DNA from: Hygrocybe punicea
Lineage: Eukaryota > Basidiomycota > Agaricomycetes > Agaricales > Hygrophoraceae
Direction of reading: 5' to 3'
Assembly (NCBI GenBank): GCA_963556145.1
Contig: OY744461.1
Coordinates: forward strand, 2,790,001 to 2,854,000
Length of the DNA: 64,000 nt
Of the stretch, positions 12,283-22,784 are shown in pieces (positions within the stretch are counted from its first letter, which is position 1; each line of letters starts with the position of its first letter). The translations under genes were made by a program, and so were the position numbers. The notes below the pieces were generated by a model. That model did not search any database. It was not told the origin of the DNA and saw only the letters and a program-made list of their open reading frames with translations.

Positions 12283-13436
12283 ATGTCAACACCTCCTGAA
12301 TCTCCTGGGACGCTGAGTCCAAATGGCGACATGGGCGTTGATAGCCGATTGAGATGAGCTGACCATCGAGCAGCGGACAAGATGGGAATCGAACATGCAG
12401 TCAGAAATAGTGAGTTCATTGACTTAATGCTATCTCTGTCTGCTAAAACAATTTACACTTTCTTGTGCAGGCAGCAGCCATGGTCGCCATCGGCACTGCG
12501 CAAATCGCCAGAATCAGATTGGAAATCCCAGATGTGATTCGAGAAACAGCTAAATCCCTGTATCGACATGCTCTGCCATATTTATGGAACGATGTTTCTG
12601 AGCAAGACCTCCCAATCGACACATTGCCCCCTGCGTTTGTCGCCAAACATCTGGATGGTGGGCATTGGTGGGAGAAGAGGAAGGATCGGTCCCCGAGGCT
12701 CCAGGACACATTCTGATCTTCTTTGCGGGATACTTTGCAGTGGTGACCATGAGGCAGGTATGATGTTTTGTTCTCTGCTTACCAGATTCCAGAGTTGAAT
12801 CATGGACAGCCTGAAACAGCCCTTGCCTTTCGAATGGCATATGCATCGACTTTGGGCGGGTTATCAGAGGAGCCGCCCCAACTTTGGGAGGTGAGGTTTG
12901 CCTGCGAGAAATCCATGACAGCTGCTCATTCATGAGTCAATTGAAAGGCCCTCGACAACATCAAAGAACCTGTTCTTGATATGCCGAATGTTGCCACTGG
13001 GCCATCAAGCCCAAAGAGCAGTCCATCAAGTCAGTCAAGCAGTCCATCTTGGAATGGATTGCCCTGCATTGAAACATTGTCAGATCGTCAAACATCGGCA
13101 TCGGCATCGGCATCGGCATCCAGTGCTGAGATAGATGTCGACGAATTGGACGGCACCAGCTTAGATAACACCTCGATGTCAACTGACAAAGGCAAGGGGC
13201 GAGAAGAGAGGCTTGAAGATCGGTGGGGTCTTCAACCTGCTTTATCGTCAGTGTTTATCGAAAGTCTGTCTATCAAGCAAAACGCCGAACTTCAGCGTTA
13301 TCTCTGGATGCTCTGAGCGGAGATGGAAAGCAGCTACACGCTGATTCAAAGGCAGGCTTTCGAAAACATAGATGACGGGAAGCTGTTGAGCATGAGGTGG
13401 AAGACTCTGGATGAAATACATTGTTGGTTGGCATAG
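12283..13436 (+). pseudogene. Unidentified companion gene of the KDZ element
   Basis: Open segments downstream of the transposase, same strand. The first starts MSTPPESPGTLSP at 12283 and hits a TGA near 12355. A likely intron precedes the segment from 12470 (AAAMVAIGTAQIARIRLE), which includes DVIRETAKSLYRHALPYLW. A Ser-rich segment follows (12981-13316, with an Ala-Ser hexamer run at 13094-13123). The frame has TGA at 13314-13316 and then stays open to TAG at 13434-13436. I do not recognise a domain. Its position between the transposase and a TET/JBP gene suggests it is cargo or an accessory gene of the same transposon. Confidence 0.45.
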
Positions 13437-13520
13437 GTCTGATCAGTGTTATCCTATATGTATGCCCTTCTGTAGTAATTTTCCGGTATTATTAAAAAGA
13501 ACAAGTAAAGAACAAGTAAT

Positions 13521-14882
13521 TCATCTATTGGGCAGGTAAAAAGAAGTCTTTATGTGATCAACAGTCATCCATGATGCTGCCTGCACCCCTACTCGCTCAT
13601 GCACGTTATCTCTCATATAAAATGCAAGGCAAACACAATCACCATCCGTCCGACGAATCCCGTGTCTTAAAAGTCGTCCACTGAGATGGACAAGTGTACC
13701 TGAATTGTACTGTAATCTAATCCCGATGTTTGACAAGTCCAGAACGGCTTCCTTGTACGGCCCGATTGTAGCCAAAATGTCATACCACTCCGCCCGTGAA
13801 TTGATGTGCTGGTGTTTCTCAATTTATCACCAACATCCCATTACACACCAATGACCATTGGCTCAGGACATCAGAGAGTTCGGCATTGGATTCCAAACGC
13901 CAAAGTGTCTCTCGGCCACACTTGTACAATTCAGGGTGTGTAATGGAAAGAGTTGCTGATATGAGTGCAATCGATTCACTTGCAGCATCTAGCCAGGCCC
14001 TTCCACTGGCTTCGGCATTCGTGTCATTCAAGGCTGAGGAAACCACAATGGGTTCATTTTGCATCTGCATTCATATATATTCAGCTATTTCCATGTCTTC
14101 AATGATAATAATTACATCGTGTCCTTGTTGAAACCAAGCAGGAGAAAGCTCTACTGTGCCTGGCATTATCCAACCACATTGACTGTTAGCCTGAAATAAT
14201 GCTGGATCGGTCCTCCAGTTCTTCTTCATGGCACTTGACCTGCTTCAAGACAACAATTTGTTCATATGCTTTAGCGATTCGGCAATGATAGCCTGTTAAC
14301 GTGATGTGAATTCGGAGGTGTCAGTCATATGGCAAACCACTTACTTGTCGAGTCAGTGTAAACGCATCGGGCAGATACCAGCAAAGGATACGTCCATGGC
14401 GATCCTGAACACTTAGCGGAGTGTTTACCGTTCGTGGGGGATTTCAGAGCAAAGGATGATGGTGCATTAGAGCAGCCTCCTTTGTCGCGTTGAAGCCCGT
14501 CGGCTTTTGACCCAATCTTGATGAATATCGGTCGGCATCCCATTCCAATGTAACTAAAGTCGAATTCAGTAGAAGATTTACGGCAGAAATGAGCAGCAAT
14601 ATTAATACCATGATTTTGGTATGCCAATACCAATCTATCAATCAACAGCTCACAGTCACATATTAATTGAGTGCTGAAGTCCATCGGTGGTAAGATGCAC
14701 CCCATGGATGCCCCATGTGGGCTGATACATTGTCCAAATTTTTGGCCGAGGTACATGGATATTCTGTCGGTGAAGTCGGCAATGGATCCTGATCGAAAAG
14801 AGTGGCTCATTGTGTAGGGGCAGGGAATGAAGGTTCTGAATGAATTTAATATTACCCATTTGGGATTGATATCCTTACACAA
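13521..14882 (-). pseudogene. TET/JBP-family 2-oxoglutarate/Fe(II) dioxygenase, broken
   Basis: TET/JBP enzymes oxidise 5-methylcytosine or thymine in DNA; in basidiomycetes they are expanded and travel with KDZ transposons. Read on the minus strand, the C-terminal segment (13775-13525) contains GTLVHLSGRLLRHGI, with the distal iron-binding His, then LAFYMRDNVHERVGV. Upstream are ITHPELYKC (about 13925) and ETPAHQ (about 13830), the proximal iron site. Breaks: TGA just before ETPAHQ, a frameshift right after HQ that removes the expected Asp of the H-x-D pair, TGA codons near 14065 and 14245, and Cys where the family has Arg in the 2-oxoglutarate-binding region (GDCVC). The segment 14882-14325 is the probable N-terminal exon, ending at a GTAAGT donor near 14345. 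Not functional. Confidence 0.75.
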
Positions 14883-15060
14883 TATGAATAATTAAAAGTC
14901 ACCCATGGTTCAAACGAAGGAGATTCTGCAAAATCTTTTTAGAGATCGGGAGGTTGATTTACAATGCTCTATATGCAGTTGCCCTATGCAAAGGCTCTTT
15001 CCCAAGTTAGGCAGTTAGTCCACAATCCAAAACATGTCAGAACTTGGTCAAACATAAGCC
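14883..15060. other. No gene seen
   Basis: Unique-looking sequence between the TET/JBP pseudogene and the next repeat family; no ORF of note. Confidence 0.4.
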
Positions 15061-15064
15061 GAGG

Positions 15065-15690
15065 TTGAGGCTGGTGCCAACACTGATGCCAATGCCAATG
15101 CCAATGCCAATGCCAATTTCGTCACTGAAGATGATGTCTATGCTCTTGCTGAGACACCGAGGCTGGACGAAATTTGGACAGGTGTTTGTCCAATTGTCAG
15201 CCAATGAATATTATTATTATTGTGAACCTCGGCCCAATGGTCTGAGACGGGTAACAATACTCCCAAAGAAACTCGGCCCAACAGTCTGAGATGGGTAACA
15301 ATACGTCCGAAGAACCTCAGCCCAACGGTCTGAGATGGGTAACAATACGTCCGAAGAACCTCGGCCCAACGGTCTGAGACGGGTAACAATACCCCAGCAG
15401 AAACTCGGCCCAACGGTCTGAGTTGGGTAACAATACCCCAGCAGAACATCGGCCCATCGGTCTCATATTGGTAATGTTTCCCCCATAGAACTTCGGCCCA
15501 ACGGTCTCACATGGATAACACTATTCTGGCTCAAACCTCGGCCCACCAATCTAACACCAGAACTATGACATTCCTGAGTTGCCCCGTCAGGTACCTGACA
15601 ATATTATTTTGTCGGCCCAGATCAGCTGGCCCATCCCAAATGCAACATTGTCAACCTCGGTTGGCCGGTCTGACACGGGATAAGTCACAA
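15065..15690. repeat. Repeat family R: hexamer run and 60 bp minisatellite
   Basis: A GATGCC/AATGCC hexamer run (15079-15118) is followed by six to seven units of about 60 bp (15224-15560), each with CTCGGCCCAACGGTCTGAGA and GGGTAACAATAC. A module follows with GACATTCCTGAGTTGC and GACACGGGATAAGTC (15565-15690). The same modules, in the same order, form the right arm of the palindrome at 29460-30185 and, reversed, its left arm. ORFs crossing the array are artefacts of the periodicity. Confidence 0.8.
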
Positions 15691-15705
15691 CATGATGTGA
15701 GCAAG

Positions 15706-16452
15706 ATGCGTCAAGCATCGGCTCGTCGTACAGCAATCACTCAATATGACACGATCCAGGCTGAGTGGGAGGACGAGTTAGCAAATCGGAAGGAGTCTGC
15801 AGAGAAAACGAAAGCATTGAAGGTACAATTGGCCGCTCTGAAGGCATCCGGCACCACATACAGGTCACGTCGGAAGGGTGCTAAGTGAGGGTTGCAATAT
15901 CATCTGCAGGCTGAGGACGTGGATGATGATTTGGTTGCCAGGGGGACAGGTATCCTAGGATTCTACTTCACCGTGTACGTGCTCACTTATTTGTTACATA
16001 CAGACACTACCGAATCGAGCGACAATGACCATGATGACTATTTAGATGGAGATGATGACACCCTCAGCATCCTTGGCCAGATATTCAATAAGGCCATGAC
16101 ACCACCACCTTACGCACCATCGGGAGATTCTGGACAGCCTGGGCCTTCGGAATTGGGTGCGGAATCTGGACATGTAGACACTGGCGACGTGAACGTAAAC
16201 AATGGCAACATGCACATGGACAATGGTGACACGTCTGCTGAACCAGATCCTGATCTGCCAGTGGCATCCAATGGCGACGCGTCTCCTGAACCAGATCCAG
16301 ATCTGCCAGTAGCATCACCTCCAAAGGGGCGCAGGCACCGGTATGTTACATGTAGCCTAACTCAGTCGACACTAACCCTTTTTGTGCAGCAAAATCAAGA
16401 CCAGAGTTGTGTACATGCTGGAGATCAGCCCACCCAAAAGGAGACATTGTAA
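15706..16452 (+). CDS. Unidentified small gene, two or more exons
   Basis: A 61-codon exon from ATG 15706 is rich in Lys, Arg and Ala and helical (ITQYDTIQAEWEDELANRKE), stopping at 15886-15888. The following segment is acidic and Pro-rich, with two copies of a motif ending EPDPDLPVAS near 16240 and 16290. Likely introns are GTATCC to ACAG (about 15949-16002) and GTATGT to GCAG (about 16341-16389). The order (basic helix, acidic repeat, basic KGRRHR) would suit a nuclear protein, but no family is recognised. It sits inside repeat family R and may be that element's cargo. Confidence 0.35.
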
Positions 16453-16613
16453 ATAGTTTTTTTTATTTAAATTTGTTGCAGTACATTTCAATTTGGCCAC
16501 TCGGAATGATTACTAAACTAAGTGGCCAAGTACTACTCGAGTACTACTACCTCAGTGGAGTAGTAGTACTACTTACTACCTGTTTGGTCACCCCTCAGCT
16601 GGGATATCCCTAA

Positions 16614-17160
16614 CATTGGCCAATGCCCTTCCTAGGGCCAGCCTGTGTATCCACTGGCTTCAGCCAACTACTGTCTATAGCCAGCAAATATACCCAGAGA
16701 TTCGGCCAACCCATGCACCATAGCCAGCCAATATACCAATACAGATCAGCCAATCCACACTCCCATGGCCAGCAGAAATACCCAGTGCAGTCAGCCAATC
16801 CATTGTCCATGGCCAGCCGAAATACCCAGTCCCATTGTCCAATCCACCTTTCATGGCCAGCCAAAATACCCAGACTAGTTGGCCAATCCATATTCCATGA
16901 CCAGCAGAAATACCCAGTGCGGTTGGCCAACCCATGTTCCATGGCCAACCAAAATACCCAGACTGGTCGGCCAATCCATTTCCCATGGCCAGCCAAAATA
17001 TCCAGACCAGTTGGCCAATATATCCCCCTACTTCAGCCAACTTATGTCCCTCAGAACATAGACCCCTCGGCCAAGCCATCTCCCCTGGAGAAAGATATTG
17101 GTCGGCCGAGATTGGCTGGCCCACTCGGAGTGGGAATTGTCCATCTCAGCTGAGCCATGT
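16614..17160. repeat. Minisatellite, 50-60 bp units with GGCCAGCC
   Basis: About nine imperfect units containing GGCCAATCCA, CCATGGCCAGC and AAATACCCAG. The array closes with a module containing GAAAGATATTGGTCGGC and GGGAATTGTCCATCT. The same array and closing module occur at 30185-30790. Both strands are open here only because of the repeat period; no gene is called. Confidence 0.8.
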
Positions 17161-17320
17161 CTTGTGGAAAAGATATGCTGTAAGGTGTGATGGGACTTTA
17201 GGTGGAGGATCAGGACTCCCACATATAAAATTCCAAGTGGAGTCCACGTTAAACAGAGTCCATGTGGAGTCCATGTGAAGTCACGGTTCTTTGAGTATTA
17301 TGTCATCCATATAAAAAATG

Positions 17321-17394
17321 TACCTAGTGAGGATTGAACTCTCATCACCACCAACAATGCTATATATGGCACCCATAACCACTGTGCCACAACA
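17321..17394 (-). repeat. tRNA-derived SINE-like sequence
   Basis: Read on the minus strand: TGGCACAGTGG (RNA polymerase III A-box-like) and, 42 bases on, GAGTTCAATCC (B-box-like). GGCAC and GTGCC can form a D-arm, and TGAG and CTCA can form a T-arm around GTTCAAT. The acceptor ends do not pair, so it is not a working tRNA gene. A T-rich stretch follows. A tRNA-derived SINE head or tRNA relic fits best. Confidence 0.5.
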
Positions 17395-17591
17395 GCTTTG
17401 CTTTGAGGACTTCAATGGTCTGTAAGTACTCCTACTCTCCATATACAAGTAATCTTCAATTATTTTCACATTTCTTGCATTTATTTTCGCATTTCTTGCA
17501 TTCTCAAACATTCCGTCACAGTCACATGTGGCAAACACCACCTTTAACTCACAACCTCACGCCGTTACCGTTGCAATCCCACTGTACAAAC

Positions 17592-18726
17592 ATGAAAAAA
17601 ACTAGGTTGACTAGCGCTCCGGGTTCGTGTACACGAAGCCAAGGCCCCCTGCCTAAGGTCAAGCAACCAAAACTGGCCCAAAAGACCAAATTGAAGGCAA
17701 CAGCCAAGCACACCACCCAAAAGAAGGCCACAAGTGATGAAAGTGTTGAGAACAATCACGGGAATGGGAGTGAGAATGGCGGCGAAAACGAGGGCGATGG
17801 ATTGAACATATCCAAGGGCCCACAAACCAAACCAAAGGTCGCAGCCAAGCGCCATGGCAACAAAACAGCGGTGAGGCCTGATGATGCAAACAAGACCAGC
17901 GAGAATGAGGATGCCAGCGAGAATGAGAATGCATCAGATGACGATGAGAAGGGGATCAACAGGAAGAAGGGAACGGGAGCGCAAGTTAAAGGAGGTGGCA
18001 GTGCTGATAAACACAATAAAAAGTACATAGGGTATTTTTCTTCATTCTCATCGCTAACCATCTGATTCATTAGGACATCAGTCCAGCATCTACGAGAAGA
18101 TTTAGTGGCCGGTGTGCCCGTCAAACTCACAATGTTTTTTTTTTTACTTCCTGTGATCTTTCAACTAATGGTCATCTTTTGATAGGACTGAGCTTATGCT
18201 CAACAGAGCAGGCGATTCCTTTGCCCCACCAGAGTGCCATCGTCCCACTAACACCCTCTGTCCGAAGGTAGAGCCCAACCAGCATCAAGGGGGCCATGTC
18301 TGCCGTTCGGATGCCACCCAACCTGCTGTGACAGGAGAGGGCAGCAGAGACATGCCAGAAAAGAGCAGGGCCAATGACGTTGTCACTAACAAGGAGGTGG
18401 CTGATGATCAAGGTCACAAAGACAAAGGAGGCAAGCTTGACGGGCCCGAGCACAGGAAGGACGAGTGCAAGGATGATGAGTGCAAGGACGGCGAGGATGA
18501 GGATGGTGAATGTGGGGATGAGGACAGCAAATTCCAGGAAGGTGAGGATGGCAAGTGCAAGGATGGCCAATGTGAGGCAGAGGACGGCCAACATGAGGAC
18601 AAGGACGGCCAATGTGAGGATGAGGATGGCCAACGTGAGGACGAGGATGGCCAACGCAAGGACGAGGATGGCCAATGCAAGGACGAGGACGGTGAATGTG
18701 AGGACAAGGATGTGGATGTGGATGCC
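17592..18726 (+). pseudogene. 5' part of split multi-exon gene (basic then acidic repeat)
   Basis: Exon 1 from ATG 17592 encodes a Lys-rich start and Asn/Glu-rich stretch. Introns fit at 18032-18073 (with CTAAC branch site) and 18134-18185. Exon 3 ends in an acidic cysteine-containing repeat built on EDGQCKDED and variants (18450-18715). The frame is then cut by a foldback transposon at 18727. The same repeat resumes at 22785 (GKCKDSGEHADNE), so one gene has been split. No known domain is recognised; charge and low complexity suggest a nuclear or chromatin-associated protein, which is only a guess. Confidence 0.55.
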
Positions 18727-19549
18727 ACTTCAGGCTACCCCCAAACCTGAACAACTAGTTACAACTCACCTCTAGTACTGAACCATCTACATGTTGGTAA
18801 AAGTACTGGGCAGCCCTTGGACAAAACCATTGTCCCTGGGACGATACGTTGGGACATCCCATTGTCCCTGGTCCGGTGTATGGGATGGCCCATGGGATGA
18901 CATTTGGTGTTGTGGGATGTCCCATGTCCCATGGGACATCCCACACAGAGGGGGTGTCTGGGGGCATTTGGGACGTCCCTTCCCTAGCTATTCAATAGAA
19001 AACTCAGAGTGATGACAGCATCTAATTATAAATTTCCAGGCCTTGTCATGGCCACTATGGGTACCATGGGTGCTATGGCATAGTATAAGATTGTACATAC
19101 TTATTCTTTTGAGAGTTACAGAGCTGATTGTCCTTCAAGGTCAGTGGAAGGGTGTGAAGATACAGCAGTTGTTTCCACATATAAAGACAGAAGGAGTGGG
19201 ACAGGAAAAGTGCTGGAGATGTTGGGTAATGAGATGGGATTGAGGGGGAGGATTGAGGGTGTGCTTCTAGTAAACCAATCCCTAGTGCATGTGGCAAGCT
19301 GAAGCTTGTAGGGGAGTAAGTGAGCAGAGCATGCATGATATACAAAGAAAAGTAGGGCTACATATGCAGAGGAGGCTGAGCTGAAAATTAAACACGTGTA
19401 TTATCAAGAGCATTTGATCAGGATATCAGTGGTTATTACATTATTGGCTGTGCATACAATGGCTGACTGGGAAGCAGATGCAGAGGAGAGATCTGAAATT
19501 AGAGTGTGTCTTGAGGACAGTGGACTTGGGTAAGGAGACATCTCACAGA

Positions 19550-20060
19550 GGCTTTATTGGGACATCCCACAGGCTTGTCTGGGATGTCCCTGTCGGCTTG
19601 CAGCTGAGGCTTTCAGACATCCCTGTCATCTTGTGGGACATCCCACCAAGGCTTTGGGACATCCCACAGCCTTGTCTGGGACATCCCTGCCAGCTTGTGG
19701 GACGTTCCACAGCCTTGTCTGGGACATCCCTGCCAGTTTATGGGACATCCCACAGCCTTGTTTGGGACATCCCTGTCAGCTTGTGGGATGTCCCTGCCAG
19801 CTTGTGGGATGTCCTGCCGAGTCTTTGGGACGTCCCACAGCCTTGTCTGGGACGTCCCACCAAGGCTTTGGGATGTCCCACAGCCTTGTCTGGGATGTCT
19901 CTGTCAGCTTGTGGGACGTCCCACCACGGCTTTAGGATGTCCCACAGCCTTGTCTGGGACGTCCCTGTCAGCTTGTGGGACATCCCTGCCAGCTTGTGGG
20001 ACGTCCCACAGCCTTGTCTGGGACATCCCTGTCAGCTTTTGGGATGTCCCACAGGCTGGT
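19550..20060. repeat. Minisatellite, about 42 bp unit, GGGAC(A/G)TCCC core
   Basis: Roughly 12 units of the form TGGGACATCCCACAGCC plus TTGTCTGGGACATCCCTG plus CCAGCTTG. The core occurs as GGGACGTCCC (a perfect palindrome), GGGACATCCC and GGGATGTCCC. The inner end of the right TIR (21690-21960) carries a shorter version in reverse. The 196-codon ORF through it is periodic and not called as a gene. Confidence 0.85.
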
Positions 20061-20069
20061 TGGACTGAC

Positions 20070-21675
20070 TGCTTGCTCAGCATCTGCTAAGTAATCATAC
20101 CAATAAACCATTATATCATATGTTATAACATAATTTTAAATAATTTACATTTAGCACCTTACTTAAAATAGACATTGCAAATCAAATAATTATTTTGCTT
20201 AATTATATACATATCTACATTATCAGGCAATGAGGGAGGGATGTGGTGGTGGTGGTGGTGGAGAGAAGAGGAGAGGTGGAAATGACCAGGGGGAATGGAA
20301 GGGGTGGGCAAGGGGAGAAGGGCAGGAGGTGGATGGGAGGTGGGGCTAGCAGGGGGCAGGAGATAGGCAGGGGGAGAAGAAGCAGGAGGAGAGAGGAGAG
20401 GGAAACGGGAGGAAATGGGAGGGAAATGGGAGGGACCTACAAAGTTACATACCGGGGTTACCCACATGTCTACCCCTCTCCGCGTCGCCCGCGTCGCCCC
20501 CATCGTCATCATCGTCGTTCCCGTGTGGCCCGTTCCCATTCGTGTTGCCATAGCCATCCCGTTTGCCGTCCCGTCCTCACCATTTCCGTCCTCGCCATCC
20601 CCATTGTCGTCGTCCTCATTGTCGCGGTCTCCGCTGTCATCATCCCGTTCCCTCATCCCGGCCGTCCTCGGTTCCGTTGCCTGTTGTCCCGGTCCCCGTT
20701 CCCATCCTCGCTGTCCTTGTCGTCGTCCTTGTCGTCCCCATCCTCCTTGTCGTCCTTGTCATCCTTGTCGTCCTTGTCATCCTCGTCGTCCCCATTGCCG
20801 TCATCCTTGTTGTCGCGGGCTCCGTGGCCCTTGTGGTCCCCTTCCCCCTCCTGGTCGTTGTCCCGGTCCCCATGCCCGCTGCCCTACTCGTCATCCTCGT
20901 CTTCGGTGTCGTCTTCCCTTTGTTGTGGTTCCCGTTGTCGTCTTCCCCTTTTGCGCCATGGTTGCATTCGTTTGTTTACCCCGTCGTCCTCATTCTCGTC
21001 ATCCCCATTCTTGCTGTCGTGGTCGGCCTTGGTTGTCCCCGTTCTGGGCTGTGTCCTCCCTCCTTGTCGCCTGCATCCACGTCTGCTTGTTTTGTTTGCG
21101 TTCATTTGGCACGAGGGGGTGGGAAAAAAACCTAAAAGTATTTAAGTAGTTAGTAGAATAAATGAAAAGGATAAATGGACCACTTACCTGGGGTGCTCTG
21201 GCATCCGCACCGTTGTCGCATCGTTGTTGAAAGCAACAAGTCTTGTTGAACTCGTGCACGAGCCTTTCAACCGGAATTTGCTGATGGCCCAAATGGGGTC
21301 GAGTTGCCATATAGGGAAGGGTGGCTGAATTTTCTTATTATTATTACATGTACTACAACACCTCAATGGCCAGGGCAAGACCCTGAAGAGATGTAGGTAT
21401 GATACACCTACCCTGAGAGGAGTTTGTGTATTTTATTTTATTTTATATGTGGATATATTCACAATGCATTTTATGCCTCTGCCAAAAATGGACCCTTAAA
21501 CAGCTAACTTTGCAAGTACACGTCTGAAAAATCTCAAATTAATTCTAGGAGTGCTAGGTAAGGTATAGATTGTGTTCCAGACAAGTGCCTGGTAGTTGGT
21601 GGTGCAGGGAATGTGTTGTAGCCAAAATGGAGTTGGATCTTTGCAATGTGGCTAGACAATCAAAAGTCCATATAA
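20070..21675. other. Interior of the foldback transposon, low-complexity
   Basis: A GA-rich tract on the plus strand (20225-20440) is followed by CGTC/CCTTGTCGTC-rich sequence (20460-21090) with a 9-18 bp minisatellite (GTCCTTGTCATCCTTGTC type) near 20710-20820. All reading frames stay open because of composition, so none is called. The block with TCTATTTTAAGTAAG (reverse, about 20150-20170) and the CT-rich run resembles sequence around 46200-46420. Confidence 0.5.
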
Positions 21676-22784
21676 GCACGTCCCAAAGACTCGGCAGGAC
21701 ATCCCACAAGCTGGCAGGGACATCCCACAAGCTGACAGGGATGTCCCAAACAAGGCTGTGGGATGTCCCATAAACTGGCAGGGATGTCCCAGACAAGGCT
21801 GTGGAACGTCCCACAAGCTGGCAGGGATGTCCCAGACAAGGCTGTGGGATGTCCCAAAGCCTTGGTGGAATGTCCCACAAGATGACAGGGATGTCTGAAA
21901 GCCTCAGCTGCAAGCCGACAGGGACATCCCAGACAAGCCTGTGGGATGTCCCAATAAAGCCTCTGTGAGATGTCTCCTTACCCAAGTCCACTGTCCTCAA
22001 GACACACTCTAATTTCAGATCTCTCCTCTGCATCTGCTTCCCAGTCAGCCATTGTATGCACAGCCAATAATGTAATAACCACTGATATCCTGATCAAATG
22101 CTCTTGATAATACACGTGTTTAATTTTCAGCTCAGCCTCCTCTGCATATGTAGCCCTACTTTTCTTTGTATATCATGCATGCTCTGCTCACTTACTCCCC
22201 TACAAGCTTCAGCTTGCCACATGCACTAGGGATTGGTTTACTAGAAGCACACCCTCAATCCTCCCCCTCAATCCCATCTCATTACCCAACATCTCCAGCA
22301 CTTTTCCTGTCCCACTCCTTCTGTCTTTATATGTGGAAACAACTGCTGTATCTTCACACCCTTCCACTGACCTTGAAGGACAATCAGCTCTGTAACTCTC
22401 AAAAGAATAAGTATGTACAATCTTATACTATGCCATAGCACCCATGGTACCCATAGTGGCCATGACAAGGCCTGGAAATTTATAATTAGATGCTGTCATC
22501 ACTCTGAGTTTTCTATTGAATAGCTAGGGAAGGGACGTCCCAAATGCCCCCAGACACCCCCTCTGTGTGGGATGTCCCATGGGACATGGGACATCCCACA
22601 ACACCAAATGTCATCCCATGGGCCATCCCATACACCGGACCAGGGACAATGGGATGTCCCAACGTATCGTCCCAGGGACAATGGTTTTGTCCAAGGGCTG
22701 CCCAGTACTTTTACCAACATGTAGATGGTTCAGTACTAGAGGTGAGTTGTAACTAGTTGTTCAGGTTTGGGGGTAGCCTGAAGT

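Larger units (their letters stand above)
18727..22784. mobile_element. Foldback (MULE-like) transposon with 1.11 kb TIRs
   Basis: Inverted arms 18727-19836 and 21676-22784 begin ACTTCAGGCTACCCCC and are almost identical (one mismatch noticed by eye). The flanks are GTGGATGCC at 18718-18726 and GTGGATGGC at 22785-22793, a 9 bp target duplication with one difference. Long TIRs with 9 bp duplications fit the Mutator superfamily, though no transposase is present. The inner third of each arm is a minisatellite (19550-20060; 21690-21960). The interior (20070-21675) holds Pro/Arg-like low-complexity sequence and no recognisable gene. It is inserted in the acidic repeat of the split gene. Confidence 0.8.

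Noticed and set aside
17321..17394. Functional tRNA gene on the minus strand
   Set aside because: A and B boxes and two arms are visible, but the acceptor ends do not pair and the T-stem has a mismatch; a SINE or tRNA relic fits better.
19478..20068. 196-codon protein with Trp-Asp-Val-Pro repeats
   Set aside because: The frame follows the minisatellite period, and other frames in the same region are equally open.
20243..21149. Overlapping 190-300 codon ORFs rich in Arg, Pro, Ser and Val
   Set aside because: Three frames of one strand are open at once over a CGTC-rich, low-complexity stretch; no domain and no codon bias.
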